Made by a program: the position numbers and the translations under genes
NCBI GenBank assembly: GCA_025360815.1
Contig: JANYBL010000098.1
Coordinates: forward strand, 1 to 62,351
Origin: Burkholderiales bacterium
GTDB taxonomy: Bacteria; Pseudomonadota; Gammaproteobacteria; Burkholderiales; Usitatibacteraceae
Length of the DNA: 62,351 bases
Direction: 5' to 3'
Shown here: positions 17,448 to 24,907 of the stretch, piece by piece
Layout of the letters: each line of letters begins with the position of its first letter
How positions within the stretch are numbered: the stretch's first letter is position 1
The notes under the pieces: model-generated
The model's database searches: none
Told to the model about the DNA's origin: nothing
Seen by the model: the letters and a program-made list of their open reading frames with translations, nothing else

Positions 17448-17651
17448 TCAAGCTTTCCATAACGCCGCAATAATCCGTCGTTGCGAAAGAAGGATAGTCT
17501 GCATCAGGTCGCCACGCCCGCCCCGCCAAAGCCAATCCGGGCGGGCCCCCTTTATAAAAAATAAGATGGCCATTTCGATTCCGGCTGCGACAGAAATGAT
17601 AAACAAATTGGTTCTAATGGCCACGATCGTTCCTTCAATGCGGCTAACCAT
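17448..17651 (-). CDS. Possible small single-helix membrane protein
   Basis: 67 codons with one convincing hydrophobic helix (TNLFIISVAAGIEMAILFFI) followed by a positively charged stretch, as in small inner-membrane proteins. There is no clear ribosome site before ATG 17651 and no recognised family. It lies in the gene-poor gap, downstream on the opposite strand of the SMR gene. Could be spurious. Confidence 0.25.
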   Translation of the reverse strand: MVSRIEGTIVAIRTNLFIISVAAGIEMAILFFIKGARPDWLWRGGRGDLMQTILLSQRRIIAALWKA

Positions 17652-17739
17652 ATTTTAGGATTCGATTTTCATTCACTGGCCTTGCGTGAGGCATCCGCCC
17701 GCGGCAGCGGTTATTCCAATGACCGCGAAACCCAACGAA

Positions 17740-18588
17740 CTATCCCAGCAAAAATTCCTTCACCACCGTCAGTTGATCGTCGGTTTGGAACATTGGCGCA
17801 TGGCCAACATCCGCAAATTCAACACCGCGCGCACTGGCTTTGTCACACATCGCGTCATAGGTCGATTTCAGCAACAAATCAGAATTCGCGCCGCGCGTAA
17901 TCAGCGTCGGGCAGTTTACGGCATTCCAAAATAACGAAAGATCGACATCCGTGATCGGCCCTTTGCGGAAGCTATCACCGATGCCCGGATCGTAGCGAAA
18001 TTCAAAACTGCCATCGGGCAATGGTTTTAGCAGCGGAATCGTCAAGGTACGCCATTGCGCATCTGTCAACGGACCGAATGGGCTCACTGCGCGAACGGCT
18101 GCAACGGCGACATCAACGCTTGCAAACGCCGGCGATTTACCGACATACAGGCCGATTCGTTCCAGCGATGCCTTAGGAATAAACGAACCGACATCATTAA
18201 CCACCAGGCGCGAGATTGGCGTGTTGGGCTGCGCAGCGAGCAGCATGCCGATGATGCCGCCCATTGACGTGCCAACCCAGTGCAGCACACCGGCCTTGGT
18301 GTCCACTTTTGCATGCGCAATCAACGCAGTCATGTCGTTGAGATATTGCGGATAAATATAATCAGCTTTGTTGATCAGCCATGCGCTCTCGCCGCGTCCC
18401 ACGACATCTGGGCATATGACACGATAATCTGCACTCATGCGCGCAGCGAGCGTATCGAAATCTCGTGCGCAACGGGTCAGGCCGTGGGCGCAAATCAGAA
18501 CCCGCGGATTATCGGCATCACCAAATTCCGTGTAGTGCAGATCGTGAAAACCAGCAGACGATAAGCCGCGATAAAAAACATGTTTCAT
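17740..18588 (-). CDS. Alpha/beta hydrolase
   Basis: 282 residues. The oxyanion HG is in ICAHGLTR, the nucleophile elbow is GTSMGG (Ser about residue 108), and the catalytic His lies in VGHAPMF near the end. The cap region is of ordinary size. Sequences of this type include esterases and C-C hydrolases; substrate unknown. There is no signal peptide, so it is cytoplasmic. It is divergent from the glyoxalase-like gene at 18700; the 111 bp between them must hold both promoters. Confidence 0.9.
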   Translation of the reverse strand: MKHVFYRGLSSAGFHDLHYTEFGDADNPRVLICAHGLTRCARDFDTLAARMSADYRVICPDVVGRGESAWLINKADYIYPQYLNDMTALIAHAKVDTKAGVLHWVGTSMGGIIGMLLAAQPNTPISRLVVNDVGSFIPKASLERIGLYVGKSPAFASVDVAVAAVRAVSPFGPLTDAQWRTLTIPLLKPLPDGSFEFRYDPGIGDSFRKGPITDVDLSLFWNAVNCPTLITRGANSDLLLKSTYDAMCDKASARGVEFADVGHAPMFQTDDQLTVVKEFLLG

Positions 18589-18699
18589 AAATTGCCTAGA
18601 TTGTGTGGGGTTGCCGTGGTGATTAGAATTACACTCAAAGGGTGATGATAAACTGAAACCGCAGCCCTAAATTCGTTCTGACACTAACGCCAACGCACA

Positions 18700-19386
18700 A
18701 TGATTGCGCCTGAATCTCCTGAATCGATCATCCACACCACTTCTACGCTGGATCACCTTGTCATCGGCTGCACTGACCTTGCACGCGGCGCCGCTTGGCT
18801 GGAGCGCTTTTTGGGGGTAAAACTGAGTGACATCGGCACCCATGAACGCATGGGTACGCATAACCGTTTGCTCTCGCTAGGGCCGGATTGCTTTCTGGAA
18901 CTGATCGCCATTGATCCTGGTGGAGGCAAACCTTTCATGCCGCGCTGGTTTGGCTTGGATACGATTGATGTGCAAGAGCGCATCGCGCAAAAACCGCGCC
19001 TGTTGGGCTGGGTGGCGCGGACGAATAATATTGATGGGTTATCTGAAAAAACCGGCGGCATTTTAGGTGGCACTCACGCCATTGCGCGCGGTGATTTCAA
19101 GTGGCGCATCACCATCCCCGATGACGGCTATCCCGTTGAAGCGGGCCTGATCCCGACCCTGATTCAATGGGATGTGCCGATTCACCCATGCCAGCGATTG
19201 GTCGATCAACAATGTCGATTTGAATGGATGGAAGCCGCCCATCCGAATCCCGCTAAAATCCGCTATCTGTTGGGTGAGCTTCGACTGGAAAACACTCTTA
19301 TCTTAACGGCCACCCCGCCCTACTCCGGTATGACCATGTGCGCTTATATTCGTACGCCGAACGGCGTTAAAACCTTAATGAGCTAG
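18700..19386 (+). CDS. Glyoxalase-like (VOC superfamily) protein
   Basis: 228 residues. DHLVIGCTDLARGAAWLE at the N-terminus is the first beta-alpha-beta unit of the VOC fold, followed by GTHNRLLSLGPDCFLELIAI, typical of the Glyoxalase_3 family. The second half (ITIPDDGYPVEAGLIPTLIQW and HPNPAKIRYLLG) completes the domain. VOC proteins bind a metal and act as isomerases, dioxygenases or resistance proteins; no specific role is assignable. The stop is 10 bp before the DUF1499 gene, so the two are probably cotranscribed. Confidence 0.85.
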   Translation: MIAPESPESIIHTTSTLDHLVIGCTDLARGAAWLERFLGVKLSDIGTHERMGTHNRLLSLGPDCFLELIAIDPGGGKPFMPRWFGLDTIDVQERIAQKPRLLGWVARTNNIDGLSEKTGGILGGTHAIARGDFKWRITIPDDGYPVEAGLIPTLIQWDVPIHPCQRLVDQQCRFEWMEAAHPNPAKIRYLLGELRLENTLILTATPPYSGMTMCAYIRTPNGVKTLMS

Positions 19387-19395
19387 AATCGAAAT

Positions 19396-19899
19396 ATGAA
19401 AATTAAAACGGTCTTGAAACGCATTTCTCTAACTCTCGCCGCCATCATTTTGGTCGTGGGCCTCGTAACTTCAATCGAAATTTTTGGAGGGCAACCCATG
19501 GGACTATTTTCTGGCGCTAAACCCGATGGCTTGGGATTTAACAAAGGCCAATTTAAGCCGCCATCATGGAAGCCGAATACCGTTTCCTCCACCGTTGAAA
19601 AGTCCGATAGCGAACACTTTATCGAGCCGATTGCGTTCAGTGGCGATCCCGTTGCAGCATGGGACAAGCTCATTCGCACCGTAAAGGCGCAGATGGGTGC
19701 AACAGTGATTACCGAAACATCCGATTATCTTTACGCCGAATTTAAGACCGCCAAAATGGGTTTTGTCGATGATGTCGAGTTTGCATTGGATACCAGAGCA
19801 ACTGTGGTGCAGGTGCGGTCTGGGTCACGGTTGGGTGTGCGGGACTTGGGCGTAAATCGCAAGCGAATTGAAGCGATACGGGCGGCGTTTGGTAAATAG
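19396..19899 (+). CDS. DUF1499 family protein
   Basis: 167 residues with an N-terminal hydrophobic helix (LTLAAIILVVGLVTS). The rest fits DUF1499: KPNTVSST in place of the family's PNCVSS, DKLIRTVKAQMGATVITETSDYLYAEF, GFVDDVEF and VQVRSGSRLGVRDLGVNRKRIEAIR. The family is widespread in bacteria and plastids and of unknown function. The helix may be a signal peptide or an anchor, placing the domain in the periplasm. Close behind the VOC gene. Confidence 0.9.
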   Translation: MKIKTVLKRISLTLAAIILVVGLVTSIEIFGGQPMGLFSGAKPDGLGFNKGQFKPPSWKPNTVSSTVEKSDSEHFIEPIAFSGDPVAAWDKLIRTVKAQMGATVITETSDYLYAEFKTAKMGFVDDVEFALDTRATVVQVRSGSRLGVRDLGVNRKRIEAIRAAFGK

Positions 19900-19975
19900 T
19901 TTTTACCGCATCGGCGCTGCAATATTGCGGAGCTATTTCTTCTGTCTCCCCTGACACGGAGACAGCCCTTCTGAA

Positions 19976-20395
19976 ATGTTCATTTCTTCAACACGTTCGA
20001 CCGCTTTGAAAATCCTCCGCATCCTCTGGCCGCTACCCATCACACTGATCGGACTAATGCTTGCCACCGTCATTCGCGCAACCGGCGGCCGCATGGAAAA
20101 GCACGGAATCGCATGGGAGGCATTCGCTGGCGCAGCTTCGACAACGCTATGGCTGATGAACCCATGGGCAAATATACATGCGATCACGTTGGGACACATC
20201 GTCATCGCCCGCGATGCAGCCACCGCCGAGCAAGTACGAAGCCATGAACACGTTCATGTACAACAATACGAGCGGTGGGGGTTCATTTTTCCCATTGCTT
20301 ATGTGATTGCTAGCGCTGTGGCTTTATGCAAAGGCGGCGATGCCTACCGAGACAACGTGTTTGAGATCGACGCTGGGATAAAAAAAACGGATTAA
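19976..20395 (+). CDS. Small membrane protein with HEHVH motif
   Basis: 139 residues. The N-terminal half has a hydrophobic helix (LRILWPLPITLIGLMLATVI). The second half has RSHEHVHVQQYERWG, a HExxH-like pattern, then a second helix (IFPIAYVIASAVALC) and a closing YRDNVFE. Homologous small proteins with an H-E-x-V-H-V-x-Q-Y-E-R-W-G core occur in many proteobacteria and actinobacteria without known function. The HExxH could bind zinc, but no protease activity is established. It lies 76 bp after DUF1499, so is possibly in the same transcript. Confidence 0.7.
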   Translation: MFISSTRSTALKILRILWPLPITLIGLMLATVIRATGGRMEKHGIAWEAFAGAASTTLWLMNPWANIHAITLGHIVIARDAATAEQVRSHEHVHVQQYERWGFIFPIAYVIASAVALCKGGDAYRDNVFEIDAGIKKTD

Positions 20396-20466
20396 ACGAT
20401 TTAAATTTGGCCGTTATTCGGTGTCGTCACATTCGGTGTCATCACTTTACGATGCGGCGGCTTGTG

Positions 20467-21717
20467 TCACTTTTTTGTATTTTTTAACGGCCTTTTGTGA
20501 CGGCCAACAGCAGACCAAAATCGCGTGAATGACAGGGCGCATTCCTCAGGGTCAGCGGTAAATCGTCGAACTGGGGTCAACACCACATTGGCAGCCGAAA
20601 ACGCCTCTCGGTAGCCCCCATGATAGGTCGCAGTGGCGTGAAATGTTATTCTTGGATGCTTGCGCAGCAAGCTGTTTAAATCACCAATCCAGACTTCGTC
20701 GGTAACGGCGCGCATTTTGGTCATTACGAATTGCCAGCGTTGTTCGGACCACGGAAAGTTGGCGTGGTAGGGCGCATGAATCACGCCGATTCGTTTCATT
20801 TTGGGGGCTTGATCGGAGCCACCATCGGAGCCACCATCAGCAACTGTGTCAGCATCAGAATGGGGCTCAGCAAGATTCCAAGGATGAATCAACACCGCCT
20901 CAAACTCTAGCACTGGCGCAGCGTTTACGGCATTGTCCGGATGGATCGTCAACTCTTTTGGCGCCGCGAACAGCGGCGGCACGGTACAGGCTGGCAATCG
21001 TTCGCTACGCCACTCCGACTGAACGATTTGATTGCTTCGCGCGATCGCATCCAGCGCTTCATAGCTGATATCGATCGCCGTTTTTGCACTCGCCCAACGG
21101 GGTGCGAAACGCGCAACGTTTTCAGCATTGAACAAATAGGGTTTGCTGCTAAATGTCGCTGCAACCCATTGCCAGGAAAGATGATTGCTGGCGGGATCGC
21201 CGTCCAGCAAATGTCCCAGCATCCAATCAGCCCCTGCCCGCCAATGCACTTTGCGCAGATGCACAACATAGGAAGCTAGCCACATTCTGGCGTGATTGTG
21301 TAAATAGCCCGTGTTGTAAAGCTCGCGCACGGCCGCATCAATCACGGTAATCCCGGTGCGCGCTTCGATGATATCCAGCGGCAATTCAGGACGGTAGTTT
21401 ACGCCGGACAGCCCCGGCTTCACATCATCAAATATGCCGTCGCCACAATGCCGCCAAACATGTTGAAAAAATTCTCGCCAACCAAATTCCATGATGAGCT
21501 TTTCGCAATCCTCGGCAGGATAACGGGCTTCAATATCGGCGGCAATGTCGGCTAAGTTGATGAAGCCGTGCGTAACATAGGGTGAAATTTTAGTGGTCGC
21601 GCCGTCGTAAAAATTGCGCGTTGATGCGTATTTTTTAGCCTCGATTATAGCTAACCGTGCTTGTGCGGCGGCGAGCGTAGGCGGAAATAACTCTAGGTGC
21701 ATATGTGTAAGGTGCAT
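20467..21717 (-). CDS. Photolyase/cryptochrome-like FAD-domain protein
   Basis: 416 residues. The N-terminal about 250 residues match the FAD-binding half of photolyases: KISPYVTHGFINL, MEFGWREFFQHVW, GITVIDAAVRELYNTGYLHNH, RMWLASYVVHL and GDPASNHLSWQW. The antenna (alpha/beta) domain that normally comes first is absent. After HPWNLAEP and an acidic linker a short alpha/beta domain follows (RIGVIHAPYHANFPWSEQRW). Light-driven DNA repair or light sensing is possible but unproven. Start ATG 21717 or 21702; a 14-bp direct repeat (21696-21709, 21711-21724) overlaps them. Last gene of the alaS cluster, 77 bp after the GAF gene. Confidence 0.82.
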   Translation of the reverse strand: MHLTHMHLELFPPTLAAAQARLAIIEAKKYASTRNFYDGATTKISPYVTHGFINLADIAADIEARYPAEDCEKLIMEFGWREFFQHVWRHCGDGIFDDVKPGLSGVNYRPELPLDIIEARTGITVIDAAVRELYNTGYLHNHARMWLASYVVHLRKVHWRAGADWMLGHLLDGDPASNHLSWQWVAATFSSKPYLFNAENVARFAPRWASAKTAIDISYEALDAIARSNQIVQSEWRSERLPACTVPPLFAAPKELTIHPDNAVNAAPVLEFEAVLIHPWNLAEPHSDADTVADGGSDGGSDQAPKMKRIGVIHAPYHANFPWSEQRWQFVMTKMRAVTDEVWIGDLNSLLRKHPRITFHATATYHGGYREAFSAANVVLTPVRRFTADPEECALSFTRFWSAVGRHKRPLKNTKK

Positions 21718-21794
21718 ATGTGTATTGTGTCGGGAAGTTGGCGTTGGCGTTCGTGGCTGGTGGCCTAGTCTTGGGTAATATGAGGCGGCTGCGG

Positions 21795-22502
21795 CTACGG
21801 CAACAGAGCAGGCACGACCAACGCCATCGCGACAATAATGCTCATCCGATCCACATTAAAAAACGCTTTCGGTGCGGCTTCACCATCGATAATACCAATC
21901 ACTTTTCCGGCTTCGTCTAACAACGGTACGCAGGCCTCGGATTGCACCGCGTCGTCGCAGACATAAAAACCACCGCCCTCGGCGACAAATGCACTGACAT
22001 CATCAATTACCTTCGCCTGGCCGCTCAACCCAACGGCGCTGTTGGTACTGTGCGTGGCAAATTCAGCGGTCAGCGGGAATTCAGCGCGGCTGGGGCGCCC
22101 ACGATAGGCGAGTTTGACCAATACTGGATTTGCCATCATATTTTTGCGGACTTGATAAATACCGAGCCAATCTGAACCCGTTAATTGCGTCGCGTGCTCG
22201 ACAACTTGGTTTAGCAATAGCAGTTTGCGCTTATTCGATTCGGTACGGCCACCCAAAATAGGCGAGAGATCGTAAGGCACATCGGCCAGCTCATTGATCA
22301 ACGAGCAGCTTCCATCCTCGCTCATGGTTGGCACTTTATAACTGTATAAAACATCGTCCGCAAAGCCGGGTGGCAAGTCGCCGAGGGCGACAATAAATGC
22401 GGCAATCGCTTTTTCGATGACCGGCGCTTGAATCAGCAGTTCGTCTCGGTTTGCACGAACGCAATATTGCTGGATGCGTTGGGTGGTGTTTGGTGTGGTC
22501 AT
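21795..22502 (-). CDS. GAF domain protein
   Basis: 235 residues. The C-terminal about 150 residues form a GAF domain (LTGSDWLGIYQVR, EACVPLLDEAGKVIGIIDGEA). The N-terminal about 80 residues are helical and specific to this group. No kinase, GGDEF or DNA-binding part is attached. Free-standing GAF proteins may bind small molecules or reduce methionine sulfoxide (fRMsr), but the typical fRMsr cysteine arrangement is not evident. Lies 36 bp behind the PLP enzyme gene in the alaS cluster. Confidence 0.85.
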   Translation of the reverse strand: MTTPNTTQRIQQYCVRANRDELLIQAPVIEKAIAAFIVALGDLPPGFADDVLYSYKVPTMSEDGSCSLINELADVPYDLSPILGGRTESNKRKLLLLNQVVEHATQLTGSDWLGIYQVRKNMMANPVLVKLAYRGRPSRAEFPLTAEFATHSTNSAVGLSGQAKVIDDVSAFVAEGGGFYVCDDAVQSEACVPLLDEAGKVIGIIDGEAAPKAFFNVDRMSIIVAMALVVPALLP

Positions 22503-22538
22503 TTTCTGTTGCAGTTCATCATGATTTTCGGTTGATCT

Positions 22539-23720
22539 TTATTTTGTTGCTTTTGTGAGTGCTTGTTCCAGATCGGCAATTAAATCATCAGCGTCTTCAA
22601 TCCCCACCGATAAGCGCAGCAGATCGGCAGGCGCTGGCGTGCCTGCACCCTCAACACTGGCGCGGTGCTCAATCAAACTTTCGACACCGCCTAGCGATGT
22701 AGCACGTTTCCAAAGTTGTACGCATGCAGCGGTGGCAATCGCAGCCGCTCCACCATTGATTGTGGACGAACCGTCGGACGTTGAACCCTTCACTCTAATC
22801 GACATCATGCCGCCAAAGCCGCCCGTCATTTGTTTGGCCGCCACCGCATGACCTGCGAATGATGGGAGGCCTGGATACAGTACCTCGGCTACCAGCGCGT
22901 GGCCTGCAAAATATTCAGCAATTTTTTGTGCCGACGCACAAGCAGTACGCACCCGCGGGTAAAGCGTGCGCATGCCACGCGTGAGCAGGAACGCTTCAAA
23001 CGGCCCGAGCACGCCACCAAGCTGTGCGCGGATCGTGCGGACACGTTGCCAATAGGCGTTGTCTTCGCGGGTCGTCAAGGTGCCTGCAATCACGTCAGAA
23101 TGGCCGTTCAGGTATTTCGTGGCGGCGTGCATCACGATATCAGCGCCCAATTTCAACGGTTGCGACAGTACGGGTGTTGCAACCGTCGAATCAACCGCAA
23201 CGATAGCGCCATTCGCATGAGCGATTTCGCAGGTTAGCGCAATATCAGTAATCGTCCATAATGGGTTGGCGGGCGTTTCAATCCAGATGAGTTTTGTCTT
23301 GCCCGGCTTGATGGCGGCGCGCACGGCATCGGGGGAATTCATGTCAATAAAATCAATCTGCAAACCCCATTGTGTCGCGAAGTTTTTGAGCCAATTGCGC
23401 AATGACCAGTACATCACTTTCGGTGCCAGAACATGATCTCCGGGCATTAATGCCTGAAACACGGCTGTGGCTGCGGCCATGCCGGACGCGAACAATAGCG
23501 ACGCATGACCGCCTTCTAGTGCGGTCAGCACCGCTTCTGCCTGATCGTAAGTCGGGTTTTGGTCCCGCCCATAAACGCGACCTGAACGATATTGATTGTC
23601 CGGATCGCGAATAAATGTGGTCGATATATAGATCGGCTCCACGACGCTTTTGGTTTTTTCATCCACCCAGCCCAAGGCTTGGGCGGCGATGGATTCGGGT
23701 TTGAGTTTATTGGGGCCCAT
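22539..23720 (-). CDS. Cys/Met metabolism PLP-dependent enzyme
   Basis: 393 residues, the normal length. Motifs of the trans-sulfuration family in order: YISTTF, YGRDQNPTYDQAEAVLTALEG, FASGMAA, IETPANP, VDSTVATP and the lysine that binds PLP in ATKYLNGHSD (Lys about 202). Cystathionine gamma-synthase, beta- or gamma-lyase and O-acetylhomoserine sulfhydrylase share these motifs; the exact reaction cannot be fixed. It starts 3 bp after the NUDIX gene, so is translationally coupled in the alaS cluster. Confidence 0.9.
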   Translation of the reverse strand: MGPNKLKPESIAAQALGWVDEKTKSVVEPIYISTTFIRDPDNQYRSGRVYGRDQNPTYDQAEAVLTALEGGHASLLFASGMAAATAVFQALMPGDHVLAPKVMYWSLRNWLKNFATQWGLQIDFIDMNSPDAVRAAIKPGKTKLIWIETPANPLWTITDIALTCEIAHANGAIVAVDSTVATPVLSQPLKLGADIVMHAATKYLNGHSDVIAGTLTTREDNAYWQRVRTIRAQLGGVLGPFEAFLLTRGMRTLYPRVRTACASAQKIAEYFAGHALVAEVLYPGLPSFAGHAVAAKQMTGGFGGMMSIRVKGSTSDGSSTINGGAAAIATAACVQLWKRATSLGGVESLIEHRASVEGAGTPAPADLLRLSVGIEDADDLIADLEQALTKATK

Positions 23721-23723
23721 TGT

Positions 23724-24296
23724 TTAACTCTTCGGTTGAATATTCGCGTTTGGATTTGGGCTGATGTTGATGAGCGGTCGATCCACAAACTTTACTTCCA
23801 ACCCGCGCGCTTTCATCCAATCGGCCACCGCAAACCCCGTCGCACGCGGCCATGGGCGCAGGTCTTTGGGTTGGTAGCGTTTGGTTTCGGCGAGTTCTGG
23901 CGAGAGCTTTATCTCACCGGTGACAATCGCGTGGTAACAGAGCATGACTTCATTTTTGCGTTCAAAAATATAGTTGCCAATGATGTTGGTTTCAATCACA
24001 TCAAGATTGGTTTCTTCTTTGACTTCACGGATCACGCCTTTCACCGGGTCTTCATTGCGCTCTAAAAATCCGGTAATAAGCGCAAAGAAACCTTCTGGCC
24101 AGCCCGCGCCGCGTGCCATGATGATTTCGCCATTCTGTTCGAGCAGAACCCCAACGGCAGGGGTGGGATTATCGTAGTGAACAAAGCTGCAAGCATCAGC
24201 CGGACATGCCAACCGCCGTGTCGGGCCGCCATCTTCAAGCAATTCACGGTCAGCTAACGGGGTGGCACAGAGAGGGCAGAACTTGAACATACCCAT
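23724..24296 (-). CDS. NUDIX hydrolase with zinc ribbon
   Basis: 190 residues. Two N-terminal CxxC-type pairs (FCPLC and LACPADAC) form a zinc ribbon, followed by a NUDIX domain with the box GFLERNEDPVKGVIREVKEE, which has the required R-E-x-x-E-E. The layout resembles NudC-type NADH pyrophosphatases, though it is shorter and lacks the N-terminal NudC domain. Hydrolysis of nucleoside diphosphate compounds is the family role. Start and gmhA stop overlap as TAATG (24294-24298). Confidence 0.88.
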   Translation of the reverse strand: MGMFKFCPLCATPLADRELLEDGGPTRRLACPADACSFVHYDNPTPAVGVLLEQNGEIIMARGAGWPEGFFALITGFLERNEDPVKGVIREVKEETNLDVIETNIIGNYIFERKNEVMLCYHAIVTGEIKLSPELAETKRYQPKDLRPWPRATGFAVADWMKARGLEVKFVDRPLINISPNPNANIQPKS

Positions 24297-24907
24297 TAGC
24301 CCGCGTAGTTTTCAGGGAAAAAACGCCGCTCAATCAGCTCGATCAAAATGTGGATGACTTTAATGTGCAGCTCTTGCACACGATCTGCGAAACCGGATGT
24401 ACCAAGCGTCGTGATATCAATCGTCGACAAGGCACCCAACACGCTGTCGGCTTTACCGGTCAGGGTGACGACATGAATGCCGTGCTGTTTGGCGTATTCG
24501 GCCGCCTTAATCACGTTGGCGCTTTTACCGCTCGTCGATATACCAAGCAGTACATCACCTTTGCGGGCGTGGGCTTCCAGATAGCGTGAAAAAATGAAGT
24601 CGTAACCATAGTCATTTCCCACACAGGAAATATGCGACGGGTCGCTGATCGAAACGGCGGGCAAGGCTTTGCGATCTTGGCGATAGCGGCCGGATAATTC
24701 CTCTGCAAAATGCATCGCATCGCACATGCTGCCGCCATTGCCGCAGGAAAAAACACGTCCGCCTTGGGCGAAAGAATCCGCCATCAATTTGGCTGAACTC
24801 GTGATCTGGCCTAGTGTTTCTGGTGATGCCAGCAGTGTGGCAAGGGCTGATTCGGCTTGCTTCAGGTTACGAATGACGACATCCAAATCAGCATTGTTAT
24901 TTCCCAT
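24296..24907 (-). CDS. gmhA: Phosphoheptose isomerase
   Basis: 203 residues, a single SIS domain. GNGGSMCDAMHFAEELSGRY carries the family's binding loop, and GISTSGKSANV the phosphate loop. It turns sedoheptulose 7-phosphate into glycero-manno-heptose 7-phosphate, the first step of ADP-heptose synthesis for the LPS inner core. Length and motifs match GmhA, not DiaA, although the two are close relatives and DiaA cannot be fully excluded. Coupled to alaS by a TAATG overlap (24905-24909). Confidence 0.85.
   Translation of the reverse strand: MGNNNADLDVVIRNLKQAESALATLLASPETLGQITSSAKLMADSFAQGGRVFSCGNGGSMCDAMHFAEELSGRYRQDRKALPAVSISDPSHISCVGNDYGYDFIFSRYLEAHARKGDVLLGISTSGKSANVIKAAEYAKQHGIHVVTLTGKADSVLGALSTIDITTLGTSGFADRVQELHIKVIHILIELIERRFFPENYAG

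Noticed and set aside
17338-17658. Plus-strand open frame in the gene-poor gap
   Set aside because: Arg/Pro-rich, without ribosome site or recognisable pattern; opposite a more plausible minus-strand frame.
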